From Bacillus salipaludis (GTDB lineage: Bacteria > Bacillota > Bacilli > Bacillales_B > DSM-18226), in contig NZ_SMYO01000009.1 in the NCBI RefSeq assembly GCF_004358205.1, forward strand, positions 124,001-188,000: DNA of 64,000 nucleotides, read 5' to 3'. Both the position numbers and the translations under genes were made by a program. Positions 53,610 through 62,463 of this stretch are shown in pieces. Position 1 is the stretch's first letter, and every line of letters begins with the position of its first letter. Under the pieces are notes generated by a model. The model did no database searches. It had not been told where the DNA came from and saw only the letters and a program-made list of their open reading frames with translations.

Positions 53610-53635
53610 GAGCTTGCACAATCTTGTGCAAGCTC
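53610..53635. promoter_or_regulatory. Perfect hairpin upstream of the stressosome operon
   Basis: GAGCTTGCAC (53610-53619) and GTGCAAGCTC (53626-53635), extended inward by AA/TT. It lies about 90 bp before rsbR and lacks a T run on either side, so an operator or 5'-leader structure is more likely than a terminator. The rest of 53521-53865 has no gene. Confidence 0.5.
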
Positions 53636-53865
53636 TGTCTGTTTTCTGAGGTATTTTCTGCAGTTTTCAAAAAGTCCATCGATTATACCTCCCTCAATTG
53701 TTGCGACCTTGATTATGATTTACCCCCTTTTCAATCGTTTAAACCTTTTTTAACATTTTTTTCTCGAAATTTTTGTAGCTTAATAGAAACTACATCCAAG
53801 TTTTATATTTTTTTTGATTGAATTGGTGGTTTTATGCTCCCTTTTTCCGCTCATAAAACAAGCTA

Positions 53866-53909
53866 AATAAGGAGAGTAGATTCAAATGGGAATCTGCACT
53901 CTCCTTATT
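53866..53909 (-). terminator. Terminator of the S9 peptidase gene
   Basis: AAATAAGGAGAGT and ACTCTCCTTATTT are perfect 13-bp outer arms (with GATTC/GAATC inside), 14 bp past the stop codon. Confidence 0.85.
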
Positions 53910-53922
53910 TAAAGCTGAGAAA

Positions 53923-55707
53923 TCACTCACCAATATGCCGAATGAGAAATTGTACCATTTCTTTATAGGCAGTACTTTTATTTTTAAGTTTTTCGAATTT
54001 ATGGCCTTCATCTTCAAACCGAATAAATTCAACTTGGTGATTTCGATCCTTTAATTTCGTCACCATTTGCTCGGATTCTTTTATATGGACACGGGGATCA
54101 TTTTCCCCATGGAGAACCATTAGCGGGCAAGTGATTCGATCTGTATGATTCAATGGATCAATTCTATCAAAAAATTTTCCGTCTCTTTCTATTGTTCCAT
54201 ATTCAGCCTCCCTCTGCTTCTTACGCCAGGGGCTTGTTGTTTCGAGGAATGTTCTAAGACTTGACATTCCTACAATATCAATGGCAGCAGACCAATACTG
54301 AGGAAAATGGCTAATGGCAGCAAGAACCAAAAACCCGCCATAGCTGCCGCCCATTATGGCAATTCTTTCAAAATCTATGTTTCGATTTGTCTTTAGCCAC
54401 TTAACTATATAAACCAGATCCGTTACAGCATCCATTCTTTTTTGGACATCATCAAGATGGGTGTACGTCTTTCCGTAGCCTGTACTGCCCCTGAAGTTTG
54501 GTACACAAACAGCAAACCCTAGATTTAATAGGTATTGATGGATCGAGTTATAAACAGCACGGCTTTGGCTCTCTGGCCCCCCGTGAAGATAAAGAACAAC
54601 AGGCAGTTTTTTAGTGATATTTTTTGGTTGGTAGTAAAATGCTGGAATCTGAAGTTTATCAAAAGAGTGAAAGGTTATGATTTCCGGTTCGATCAACTTA
54701 TCCTTGAGAACTGGTGATCGGGAAACATATGTAAGCCTCTCAGCTTGTATGCTCTTAAGATCCAGTTCCCATATTTCGGGTGGATAGGCTGGACCATTAA
54801 ATTCATAGGCCAGTTTTTGATTATCAGGGGAAAATTTCATTTTTGATATCACACCAACTGGTGTCTTCCATGAATAAAGTTCGCTTGTGTTTAAGTCTAA
54901 AATGATCCCTTTGGAAATTCCCCCTTCATTTATCGTATAGGCAAGCTTTTCTTTATCATGACTCATTTCTAGATTTTCATAATCCCACTCTCCAAGCTCC
55001 ATCCAATCGAAATATTTTGTTTTTAAGTTAATACAGGCAAGCCCAAAGAATTCTCTATCTTTATTGGATAATAAATAGAGATGAGTTCCGTCCTTATTAA
55101 AATGGGCATCTATAAAGCTTGCTTCTCCTGAATGGTTTGTTAACCAGTTCACGCTCCCAGTTGAAAGGTCAAGTATACCCAAATCATTATCAAGAGGTGC
55201 ATTTATTTTCTCAATTAATAGCGAATTTCCATCTGGGGCCCATGTAAGGGATGCAAATAGCCCATTATCCGAATAAGCAAGACGGATTTCTAGCGTTTCC
55301 AGATTTTGAATGTATAGATCAAAATAAGCTGGATGCCGACGATTACTAGACCAAGCAATCCATTTTCCATCAGGGGAGCTTCCGCCATAACGATGGATAT
55401 GTTCTGGTGAATTTGTCAGCTCTATTAGTTTATTATCTTTCTTTAGTAAGTGTAATTGCTCATTTTCATTTCCCTTCATATCCATCCCAATAATTACATT
55501 AGATGTACCGGTTACATACTTAATAAGGGTTATTCTATCCTGTGTAAAAGAGACTTGGGCAGGCCAGCCTTCACCTCGATTTAGCTCCCATACTTGAGGT
55601 ACACCCGTATAATCAGCAATAAAGCGTAACTTGTTACCACCAGGAGCGTATTCTGGATTTTTCGCAGTACGCACATGTAAATACGGGTCTAAACTTACGA
55701 CATCCAT
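53923..55707 (-). CDS. S9-family prolyl oligopeptidase-like serine peptidase
   Basis: About 594 residues. Residues 1-340 form a WD40-like beta-propeller ('AKNPEYAPGGNKLRFIADYT', 'GSSPDGKWIAWSSNRRHPAY', 'FSPDNQKLAYEFNG'); residues 350-594 form an alpha/beta hydrolase with 'LPVVLYLHGGPESQSRAVYN', nucleophile 'IAIMGGSYGGFLVLAAISHF', the Asp in 'LMVLHGENDPRVH' and the final His in 'RFEDEGHKF'. No signal peptide, so a cytoplasmic acylaminoacyl or oligopeptidase is likely, as for Bacillus YuxL-type proteins. The start at 55707 follows GGAAGGGGGA; the frame opens at 55734. Confidence 0.9.
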   Translation of the reverse strand: MDVVSLDPYLHVRTAKNPEYAPGGNKLRFIADYTGVPQVWELNRGEGWPAQVSFTQDRITLIKYVTGTSNVIIGMDMKGNENEQLHLLKKDNKLIELTNSPEHIHRYGGSSPDGKWIAWSSNRRHPAYFDLYIQNLETLEIRLAYSDNGLFASLTWAPDGNSLLIEKINAPLDNDLGILDLSTGSVNWLTNHSGEASFIDAHFNKDGTHLYLLSNKDREFFGLACINLKTKYFDWMELGEWDYENLEMSHDKEKLAYTINEGGISKGIILDLNTSELYSWKTPVGVISKMKFSPDNQKLAYEFNGPAYPPEIWELDLKSIQAERLTYVSRSPVLKDKLIEPEIITFHSFDKLQIPAFYYQPKNITKKLPVVLYLHGGPESQSRAVYNSIHQYLLNLGFAVCVPNFRGSTGYGKTYTHLDDVQKRMDAVTDLVYIVKWLKTNRNIDFERIAIMGGSYGGFLVLAAISHFPQYWSAAIDIVGMSSLRTFLETTSPWRKKQREAEYGTIERDGKFFDRIDPLNHTDRITCPLMVLHGENDPRVHIKESEQMVTKLKDRNHQVEFIRFEDEGHKFEKLKNKSTAYKEMVQFLIRHIGE

Positions 55708-55920
55708 AAAATCCCCCTTCCTGTATAAAATCAAAATCGTTCTTTACAATTGAGAGCTGTTGAAAGTTCAAATTAAATTAAACATGATAAAACTCTCCAA
55801 TCCATTTTATTTAATCAAAGGGGAATTATGCTAAATTGGCCCATACTTGATACTCATTTATACTACTCTACTTATTGGAGTAAGAAATGTATGTCTTATA
55901 CAGTAAATCGGAGTAATACT

Positions 55921-55945
55921 TAGGTAATCTATACTAGATTACCTA
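55921..55945. promoter_or_regulatory. Palindrome upstream of glnQ
   Basis: TAGGTAATCTA and TAGATTACCTA are perfect 11-bp arms with a 3-nt spacer, 140 bp before the glnQ start and 214 bp before the divergent S9 peptidase start. It has no T run and is a candidate operator; it does not match the TnrA consensus (TGTNA-N7-TNACA). Confidence 0.5.
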
Positions 55946-56084
55946 GTCTACTATTTTATAATCCTAAAAAAACAAGTAAATGGTCCTGGTTTATTAAAAC
56001 AAATTAGGAATATACTTTAAATGATTCTAAAATTTACCAAAAGTATTTTACATAACTTTGAGGTATTGGATCAGGAGGTTAAGA

Positions 56085-56813
56085 ATGATTGAATTTAAAC
56101 AAGTAAATAAGTTTTATGGTGATTTTCATGTCTTAAAAGATATTAATCTCACAATCAATCCAGGTGAAGTTGTAGTCGTAATAGGTCCCTCCGGTTCAGG
56201 GAAAAGTACTTTGCTGCGCTGTATTAATCGTCTGGAATCAATCTCTGACGGTACACTCACCGTAAATGGGATATCTGTAGGAGATAAAAAAACAGATATC
56301 AATAAACTAAGGCGTAATATTGGAATGGTGTTTCAGCACTTTAACTTATATCCCCACAAAACGGTGCATGAAAATATAACTCTTGCTCCTATGAAAGTAT
56401 TGAACCTAACCGAAAAAGAAGCGAAGAATACAGCAAAACACTATCTCGATAAGGTAGGGATATTAGATAAAGCCGCTTCTTATCCTTCTCAGCTTTCCGG
56501 GGGCCAGCAGCAGCGTGTTGCCATTGCCCGCGGCCTTGCAATGAAACCAGAAATCATGCTTTTCGATGAACCGACCTCGGCACTTGATCCCGAGATGATT
56601 GGGGAGGTTCTAGATGTTATGAAGGCCCTTGCCAAGGAAGGCATGACGATGGTCGTAGTCACTCACGAAATGGGCTTTGCCAGAGAGGTGGCCGACCGAA
56701 TCGTATTTATGAATGAAGGACAAATATTAGAAGAAGCAGTTCCGGCTGATTTTTATGAGAACCCACGTGAAGAACGGGCTCGCTTATTTCTCAGCCGTAT
56801 ATTAAATCATTAA
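56085..56813 (+). CDS. glnQ: Glutamine/polar amino acid ABC transporter ATPase
   Basis: A 242-residue ATPase of the GlnQ/HisP group: Walker A '[20 protein letters not shown]', Q-loop '[16 protein letters not shown]', signature '[16 protein letters not shown]', Walker B '[20 protein letters not shown]' and H-loop '[14 protein letters not shown]'. The frame opens at 56058, but AGGAGG lies just before the ATG at 56085. First gene of glnQHMP. Confidence 0.94.
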   Translation: MIEFKQVNKFYGDFHVLKDINLTINPGEVVVVIGPSGSGKSTLLRCINRLESISDGTLTVNGISVGDKKTDINKLRRNIGMVFQHFNLYPHKTVHENITLAPMKVLNLTEKEAKNTAKHYLDKVGILDKAASYPSQLSGGQQQRVAIARGLAMKPEIMLFDEPTSALDPEMIGEVLDVMKALAKEGMTMVVVTHEMGFAREVADRIVFMNEGQILEEAVPADFYENPREERARLFLSRILNH

Positions 56814-56831
56814 TTAATAGGGGGAAAGGAA

Positions 56832-57638
56832 ATGTTCAAAACAAAAAATTTATTAAAAATGGTGGTCGTATCAACAATGGCTGCCCTGCTTCTTGCCGGC
56901 TGCGGCGGGGACAAGGACTCGAAAGGCAGCAGCAAGGATGTACTTGCCAAGATTAAGGAAGATAAAAAAATCGTATTTGGAGTTAAATATGACACGCGTT
57001 TATTTGGATTGAAAAATCCTTCAACGGGTAAGGTAGAAGGTTTCGATATTGATCTCTCCAAAGCTCTTACAGAAGAAATGTTTGGAAAGGATGTTAAACC
57101 TGAGTATGTAGAGGTTACATCGAAAACAAGGGTTGGACTCCTTAATAATGGCAAGGTTGATGCCGTTGTCGCGACAATGACCATCACGGATGAACGAAAA
57201 AAAGAAGTAGACTTTACGGATGTTTATTTTGATGCGGGACAATCTTTGCTTGTGAAAAAAGGCAGCAAGATTCATAGCATTGCAGACTTGAAAAAAGGGA
57301 CGAAAGTGCTTGCAGTTAAAGGCTCCACATCGACGATCAATATTCGTGAAAAAGCCCCTGAAACAACAGTCCTAGAATTCGAAAACTATGCGGAGGCCTT
57401 TACAGCCTTAAAGGCGGGTAAGGGTGATGCCTTGACCACAGATGATTCAATCCTTTATGGAATGGCAGAAGAAGATCCATCTTATGAACTGGTTGGTGGA
57501 ACGTTCACGGAAGAACCTTATGGTATCGCTGTTAAAAAAGGCAATAAAGATCTTGTCGATGCGTTGAATAAAGCATTAAAAAGCCTGAAGGATTCAGGAA
57601 AGTACGATGAAATAAAGAATAAATGGATAAAAAAATAA
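56832..57638 (+). CDS. glnH: Glutamine-binding lipoprotein of the ABC transporter
   Basis: A 268-residue substrate-binding protein. Signal peptide and lipobox 'MAALLLAGCGGD' (Cys near 24) show a lipoprotein on the outer membrane face. The mature protein has the SBP family 3 pattern 'LFGLKNPSTGKVEGFDIDLS', 'VDAVVATMTITDERKKEVDF' and 'GDALTTDDSILYGMAEED'. Amino acid ligand residues are those of the Gln/Glu/Asp group. It starts 18 bp after glnQ. Confidence 0.93.
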   Translation: MFKTKNLLKMVVVSTMAALLLAGCGGDKDSKGSSKDVLAKIKEDKKIVFGVKYDTRLFGLKNPSTGKVEGFDIDLSKALTEEMFGKDVKPEYVEVTSKTRVGLLNNGKVDAVVATMTITDERKKEVDFTDVYFDAGQSLLVKKGSKIHSIADLKKGTKVLAVKGSTSTINIREKAPETTVLEFENYAEAFTALKAGKGDALTTDDSILYGMAEEDPSYELVGGTFTEEPYGIAVKKGNKDLVDALNKALKSLKDSGKYDEIKNKWIKK

Positions 57639-57731
57639 TCCCTTTTTAACAGGTTTCAAGTCAGGATGGGCAGTTGTAAGTTTGTACGTTTACAATCCAG
57701 CTCATCCTGATTCATTAGGAGGAGATCGCTT

Positions 57732-58379
57732 GTGGATTTCTCGATTTTAACCATTAATATCGATTCATTTTTGCAAGGATTAAAAATAACCCTAATTGCT
57801 AGTTTAATTGCATTACTATGCAGCTTCCTTTTGGGAACAATGATTGCAGTGATGCGAATTGGCCCCTTTAAACTACTAAACTGGCTCGGTACGTCCTATG
57901 TTGAATTTTTCCGTAATATACCGGTACTCGTTATCATCTTTTTCACCTACTTGGTTGGAAACTTTGGCGGGATGGTGGCAGGAACAATAGGATTGACCAT
58001 TTATACGGCGTCTTTCATTGCCGAAGCCATCCGTGCTGGAATTTTGTCGGTTCCAAAAGGCCAAATGGAGGCGGCCCGCTCGACTGGGTTGAGTTACGGC
58101 CAGGCAATGAGAATGGTTATCCTACCCCAGGCGATTAAAATTGTCATCCCTCCTCTCGGCAATCAATTTATCAATTTAGTTAAAAATTCATCATTGTTAG
58201 CCGTCGTCGCTGGCGGGGATTTAATGTATCAGGGGGACTTAATTTCAGCAAAAACCTACGTAACCTTTGATACCTATGTGTTTGTTGCCCTATTTTATTT
58301 ATTGTTAACCATTCCTTTAAGCCTTGGTGTAGGGTATTTAGAAAAACGCATGGCTCGCAGTCATGTAGGAGGTGCATAA
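57732..58379 (+). CDS. glnM: Amino acid ABC transporter permease
   Basis: A 215-residue His/Glu/Gln/Arg/opine-type permease with five membrane helices. The EAA loop reads 'EAARSTGLSYGQAMRMVILP' followed by 'QAIKIVIPPLGNQFINLVKN'. The start is a GTG at 57732 after GGAGGAG. It pairs with the second permease immediately downstream to form the channel. Confidence 0.92.
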   Translation: MDFSILTINIDSFLQGLKITLIASLIALLCSFLLGTMIAVMRIGPFKLLNWLGTSYVEFFRNIPVLVIIFFTYLVGNFGGMVAGTIGLTIYTASFIAEAIRAGILSVPKGQMEAARSTGLSYGQAMRMVILPQAIKIVIPPLGNQFINLVKNSSLLAVVAGGDLMYQGDLISAKTYVTFDTYVFVALFYLLLTIPLSLGVGYLEKRMARSHVGGA

Positions 58380-58383
58380 AAGG

Positions 58384-59046
58384 GTGGATTTTCTGGCACC
58401 GTTCACTGAAGTATATACACTGGACAATTTTAAATTTTTATTGGAAGGATTTGGGGTCACTCTTAAGGTCGCGGCCATTTCGATTGTCCTCAGTTTTGTT
58501 ATTGGCGGTCTTATTGGCACCCTCAGATATGCGCGGATTCCCGTTGTTTCACCCGTTCTTGCTTTCATTGTCGAGACGATTCGTAACCTTCCCTTGCTGC
58601 TGATCATTTTCTTTACCTATTTTGCATTGCCCGAAATCGGAATTGAGATGGAAATAACCACTGCAGCGATCGCAGCATTGACCGTTTTTGAATCGGCCAT
58701 GCTGTCAGAAATTATCCGAAGCGGATTAAACTCTATCGAAAAAGGCCAGATTGAAGCAGGACGTTCGTCCGGACTGACCTATATCCAGACATTACGCTAT
58801 ATCATCATGCCCCAGGCTTTGAGACGAATGGTTCCCCCTATTGTCAGTCAATTTATTTCTCTGCTTAAAGATACATCCCTGGCAGTCGTCATTGCCCTGC
58901 CGGATTTATTACACAACGGACAAATTATTTACGCCCAAAAAGGATCGTATGTGATACCTGTTTTTATCATTTTGGCGTTGATGTACTTTATTGTAAATTA
59001 TGCTTTGTCACTCATTGCACGAAGGTTAGAAGTAAAACAGACTTAA
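58384..59046 (+). CDS. glnP: Amino acid ABC transporter permease
   Basis: About 220 residues, same family as glnM, with 'EAGRSSGLTYIQTLRYIIMP' as EAA loop and 'SQFISLLKDTSLAVVIALPD'. A GTG at 58372 opens the frame but sits directly on the ribosome site; the GTG at 58384, 11 nt after GGAGG, gives 'VDFLAPFTE', similar to the 'VDFSI' start of glnM. Last gene of the operon. Confidence 0.92.
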   Translation: MDFLAPFTEVYTLDNFKFLLEGFGVTLKVAAISIVLSFVIGGLIGTLRYARIPVVSPVLAFIVETIRNLPLLLIIFFTYFALPEIGIEMEITTAAIAALTVFESAMLSEIIRSGLNSIEKGQIEAGRSSGLTYIQTLRYIIMPQALRRMVPPIVSQFISLLKDTSLAVVIALPDLLHNGQIIYAQKGSYVIPVFIILALMYFIVNYALSLIARRLEVKQT

Positions 59047-59047
59047 A

Positions 59048-59082
59048 AAATCCGGCTTCTCTTTTTGGCCGGATTTTTTTCT
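59048..59082 (+). terminator. Terminator of glnQHMP
   Basis: AAATCCGGC and GCCGGATTTTTTT with a 12-nt loop, directly after the glnP stop. Confidence 0.92.
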
Positions 59083-59153
59083 TGAAAGGTATCTTCCGGT
59101 GTTTTTGCAATTAAAAAATGCTATTTACTTTCCTGTTTTTATTTTTACTAAAA

Positions 59154-59399
59154 AGCTCTGTTAAACTTAGTTGTTGATTTCCACTCCAGGATGCTCGCTT
59201 TCCGCGGGGCGGGCGGTAAGCCTCCTCGGCGCTTAAGCGCCTGTGGGGTCTACCTGTCCCGCTGCTCCCGCAGGACACTGAATTTCTTCCTTGAATCCAC
59301 CCACGCACGAAGGAAATGCGTTAGCATTTTCGAGGAGTCTCGCACCTTCCGCTCCAATCAACGCTGTTCAAAAAATCAACATTGTTCTTTAACACAGCC
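59154..59399. repeat. Long GC-rich palindromic intergenic element, full form
   Basis: About 245 bp, much richer in GC than its surroundings. It begins 'GCTCTGTTAAACTTAGTTG', 'TTGATTTCCACTCCAGG', continues 'GCTCGCTTTCCGCGGGGCGG', 'TAAGCCTCCTCGGCGCTTAA' and ends 'CGCACCTTCCGCTCCAATCA', 'ACGCTGTTC'. The middle holds several hairpins (GGCGCTTAAGCGCC is a perfect 14-bp palindrome). The type 'GCTCGCTTTCCGCGGG..CCTCCTCGGCGCT' is widespread in Bacillus intergenic regions. No ORF of meaning. Confidence 0.85.
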
Positions 59400-59439
59400 T
59401 TTCACTAAAAAAGATTTCAAAGAAACTGGAGTGCCATGG

Positions 59440-59489
59440 GGACGGTTCTTGCGGCCACTTTTGAACTAAAAAAGCAACAAGAACTGTCC
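59440..59489 (+). repeat. Palindromic repeat, 'GGTTCTTG' family, copy 2
   Basis: Arms GGACGGTTCTTG (59440-59451) and CAAGAACTGTCC (59478-59489) around the same core as in 34785-34834. Only the outermost bases and one core base differ. Confidence 0.75.
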
Positions 59490-59523
59490 GCTAAGTTTCC
59501 CCTTGGTCCTTCCCTAGATGTTT

Positions 59524-60008
59524 TTAAGATGCAATCAATTGCCCGCCGTTGACATGAAGTGTTTGACCTGTTTCAAAAACGGGAATCATCAGAGGCTAGA
59601 TAAACAAACGTTGGAGCAACCTCAAACGGCTGGCCTTGGCGCTTCATTGGGTTTTCTGCCAGTGCTACCTGATCAGCCGAAAAGCTGGCTGGTATGTGGG
59701 GTGTCCATATACGTCCAGGTGCAATAGCATTTACCCTTACCTTTGTCAATTAAATTTCGTGCTAATGCGCGTGTAAACGCAACGTTTGCCCCCTTTGTCG
59801 CCGAGTAATCCATCAATTGATCACTTCCATAATATGCGACAACCGAGGCAGTATTAATGATGGAGCTGCCTGCCTTTAAGTAAGGGAGGGCGGCACGAGT
59901 TGTATAAAAATGGGAGTAGATATTTACCTTAAATGTATCATCAAACTGCTCATCCGTAATATCAAGCAGGCTTAATTGCTGAAACTGGATGCCGACATGA
60001 TTACAAAG
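59524..60008 (-). pseudogene. Degenerate short-chain dehydrogenase/reductase, minus strand
   Basis: Pieces of an SDR in changing frames: '[20 protein letters not shown]', '[20 protein letters not shown]', catalytic '[20 protein letters not shown]', then after a 5-nt insertion '[20 protein letters not shown]', 'GQPFEVAPTFVYLASDD', and after one extra T 'ETGQTLHVNGGQLIAS' with TAA at 59524. The N-terminal Rossmann loop is missing. At least two frameshifts plus truncation make this a clear pseudogene. It is the same subgroup as the remnant at 44245 but not identical to it. Confidence 0.87.
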
Positions 60009-60035
60009 TAATCATATTATTTCAGTCGGGAAGTC

Positions 60036-60179
60036 ATGCTCTTGTTAGTAGAACATTCTGATAAAAAGGTAAAACTGATATACAATGCGAATCCATATTC
60101 TTTTAAAATGCCAAAAATTGGACCGAGGCCGCCTTATTACTATAATCCGAGATATGAGCAGTATTATCCTATTATCTAA
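60036..60179 (+). CDS. Tyr/Pro-rich short ORF of unknown family
   Basis: A 47-residue ORF ('MLLLVEHSDKKVKLIYNANP', then 'YYYNPRYEQYYPII') with only a weak CGGGA ribosome site. The frame is open about 24 bp further upstream ('SYYFSREV'), right to the break point of the SDR remnant, so it may be the tail of a gene whose front was lost there. The Tyr-rich end is reminiscent of spore-coat proteins, but no family was recognised. Confidence 0.4.
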   Translation: MLLLVEHSDKKVKLIYNANPYSFKMPKIGPRPPYYYNPRYEQYYPII

Positions 60180-60213
60180 ATCGAACTAAAATAAAAAGAT
60201 ACAAATTAAAGAG

Positions 60214-60244
60214 GGACAGATGACGCAATCATCTGTCCAATATT
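60214..60244. terminator. Hairpin after the Tyr-rich ORF
   Basis: GGACAGATGA and TCATCTGTCC are perfect 10-bp arms with a CGCAA loop, followed by AATATTTCTT, 34 bp past the ORF stop. Confidence 0.65.
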
Positions 60245-60361
60245 TCTTCTATGAATTTTAGTTTCCTACAAGTTGCAGAGGTCTTTTCTTTCTTAAGTTA
60301 TTTTATAAAAAAAGTCTCCTCCAATCTCTTTTCTTGCTTTTTAAATTGAATTATTAAAAAC

Positions 60362-60395
60362 CAAAGCGACAGGTAACCCTGCCGCCTTTTTTTTA
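60362..60395. terminator. Terminator hairpin at the end of the catabolic operon
   Basis: GCGACAGG and CCTGCCGC arms flanked by T8 on the plus side and GGTTTTTAAT on the minus side; it lies at the stop of the 60393 gene and can serve both strands. Confidence 0.7.
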
Positions 60396-61235
60396 TGAAT
60401 AGATTTTATTTTTATTAATCTCCTTAAACTTCTTAACCTGCCCCGAAATAGCCAATTCAGTCGGAAGACGTTCAATACTGGAGGCTCCAAAAAATCCTGA
60501 AACACCTTTGGTTTTACTTAAAACATATTCGGCATCTTCTGGTTCGGAGATAGGACCACCGTGACACAAAACAATAATATTTGGATTCACTCTCTTACCT
60601 GCATCATGAATCCGCTGTACCAGATTGACGGCACCATCAATATCGATAGCAGTTTTCGCACCAATGGCCCCTTTTGTTGTTAAACCGACATGGGCTACTA
60701 ATATATCAGCGCCTGCCTCTGCCATTTTCACAGCATCATCTTCATTAAAAACATATGGGGAAGTCACTAATCCCAGAGCATGCGCCTTTTTAATCATTTC
60801 CACTTCCAGATCATAGCCCATGCCGGTTTCCTCTAAGTTTTGGCGAAACTGCCCATCGCATAATCCTACAGTTGGGAAGTTTTGCACACCGGAAAATCCT
60901 AATTCCTTCAATTGTTTTAAAAAGTAATCCATGTCTCTAAATGGATCTGTGCCGCAAACCCCCGCCAAAACAGGGGTATTCTTCACAACCGGTAATACCT
61001 CATGTCCCATTTCTACCACAATCTGGTTGGCGTCTCCATATGGCATTAAGCCTGCTAATGAACCACGGCCAGCCATCCGATAGCGGCCTGAATTATAGAT
61101 GATAATAAGATCAATTCTGCCCATTTCTGCACTTTTTGCCGATAAACCTGTTCCCGCACCCCCGCCGATAATGACTTGATTGTTTTCAATTTGTTTATTT
61201 AAACGAGATAATACTTCCTCTCTAGGAATTCGCAT
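60393..61235 (-). CDS. TIM-barrel PEP-hydrolase-like protein (C-terminal half of Tm-1 type)
   Basis: About 280 residues of the phosphoenolpyruvate hydrolase-like TIM-barrel family. Conserved stretches: '[20 protein letters not shown]', '[20 protein letters not shown]', '[14 protein letters not shown]', '[15 protein letters not shown]' and '[20 protein letters not shown]'. In the plant virus-resistance protein Tm-1 this domain is fused behind an ATP-binding domain that here is the upstream gene. The start at 61235 follows AGGTGGTG; it overlaps the upstream gene by 14 bp. The reaction is not known with certainty. Confidence 0.85.
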   Translation of the reverse strand: MRIPREEVLSRLNKQIENNQVIIGGGAGTGLSAKSAEMGRIDLIIIYNSGRYRMAGRGSLAGLMPYGDANQIVVEMGHEVLPVVKNTPVLAGVCGTDPFRDMDYFLKQLKELGFSGVQNFPTVGLCDGQFRQNLEETGMGYDLEVEMIKKAHALGLVTSPYVFNEDDAVKMAEAGADILVAHVGLTTKGAIGAKTAIDIDGAVNLVQRIHDAGKRVNPNIIVLCHGGPISEPEDAEYVLSKTKGVSGFFGASSIERLPTELAISGQVKKFKEINKNKIYS

Positions 61236-62463
61236 TTTTGACACCACCTATTTTTGTTTTTAGTAAATCCAATAATTGGTTAGCTATTAAACTAGAAACA
61301 CGAGAATCATTGATATCCTCTTCCACTTCTAAAAATGTAATATGTGGTGCTAAGTTCTCTTTAATACCAGTATACAAAGCTTCCCTTTCTTCCATGCCAT
61401 CAAATGGCTGACCAGCCCTGTCTAATAATGACACCCCGCCCTTTGGAAAGATAACAACTGTTGGTGAATGACTCTTACTTAATTTCCGTGCTAGTATTCC
61501 ACCTAATAAATAGTTTTCTTCCACTGTTGTCCTCATAAGAGTAGTGGTGGGATTATGTTGATAGAATTTCCGATCTTTAAATTTTTCCGGTACTGTTTCA
61601 GAAGGACCGAAATTCACCATATCAAGGGCGCCTACTGAAACAACTTGAGGAATTCCCATAGCACCTGCTACTTCTAAACGCTGTTCACTTGAAGAAAAAA
61701 TTCCGCCAACAAGTCCATCGGCCAACTCAGTAGTAGTAATATCAACCACACCCTGAATAAATCCATCGTTTATTAAATTTTCCATCGCATCCCCACCTGC
61801 TCCGGTAGCATGAAAGACAAGAACGTCAAAACCATTCTTTTCTAAAATTTCTCTCGTCTTGTTCACACATGGTGTGGTAACTCCAAACATGGTAGCCCCT
61901 ATCATTGGCTTTTCTTCATTCACAGCAGTAATGGAATTTCCTTTTACCATCCCACTGAGGGCATTTGCAGCATTCCGAAGGATTCGGGCAGATAAACTAT
62001 TAATTCCTGCAATATCTACAATCGAATACAACATCATAATATCTTTTTCACCAACATATGGTCTGGTGTTTCCTGAAGCAACAGTGGAAACAATAAGTTT
62101 TGGTATTCCAACCGGTACATTTTTCATGGCAGCTGCTCCAACAGTTGTTCCAGCCGTTCCTCCCATTCCAAAAACACCTGCAACACGGTCTTCATCTACT
62201 AATTTCTTTACAATTGCATTTGCTCCCTTTGTCATAACTGCAACCGCAAATCCACGATCTTCTTTATTCCTTAGTTCTTCAATTGAAGAACCTCCAGCTA
62301 ATGCAACCTCTTTATTAAGAATGTCACCAACAGTAGAAGACTCATAAACACCAGTGTTGATTAGTAAGGTTTCGTGGCCCGATTCTTCAATAATCTCTTT
62401 TACATATAAAAATTCTTTTTCCTTCGTATCAAGTGAACCAACTAAAACAACTTTCTTACTCAT
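61222..62463 (-). CDS. Tm-1-like ATP-binding domain protein (UPF0261)
   Basis: A 413-residue UPF0261 protein. Typical pieces are '[20 protein letters not shown]', '[20 protein letters not shown]', '[20 protein letters not shown]' and '[20 protein letters not shown]', the nucleotide-binding core seen in Tm-1. Preceded by GGAGGGAG and overlapping the isomerase gene by 8 bp. With its TIM-barrel partner it probably acts on an acylphosphate or sugar-acid intermediate of the pathway (inference from operon). Confidence 0.88.
   Translation of the reverse strand: MSKKVVLVGSLDTKEKEFLYVKEIIEESGHETLLINTGVYESSTVGDILNKEVALAGGSSIEELRNKEDRGFAVAVMTKGANAIVKKLVDEDRVAGVFGMGGTAGTTVGAAAMKNVPVGIPKLIVSTVASGNTRPYVGEKDIMMLYSIVDIAGINSLSARILRNAANALSGMVKGNSITAVNEEKPMIGATMFGVTTPCVNKTREILEKNGFDVLVFHATGAGGDAMENLINDGFIQGVVDITTTELADGLVGGIFSSSEQRLEVAGAMGIPQVVSVGALDMVNFGPSETVPEKFKDRKFYQHNPTTTLMRTTVEENYLLGGILARKLSKSHSPTVVIFPKGGVSLLDRAGQPFDGMEEREALYTGIKENLAPHITFLEVEEDINDSRVSSLIANQLLDLLKTKIGGVKNANS

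Noticed and set aside
59191..59727. Plus-strand frames over the GC-rich element and the SDR remnant
   Set aside because: They cross the non-coding repeat and read antisense to the SDR remnant; the products have no recognisable motifs.
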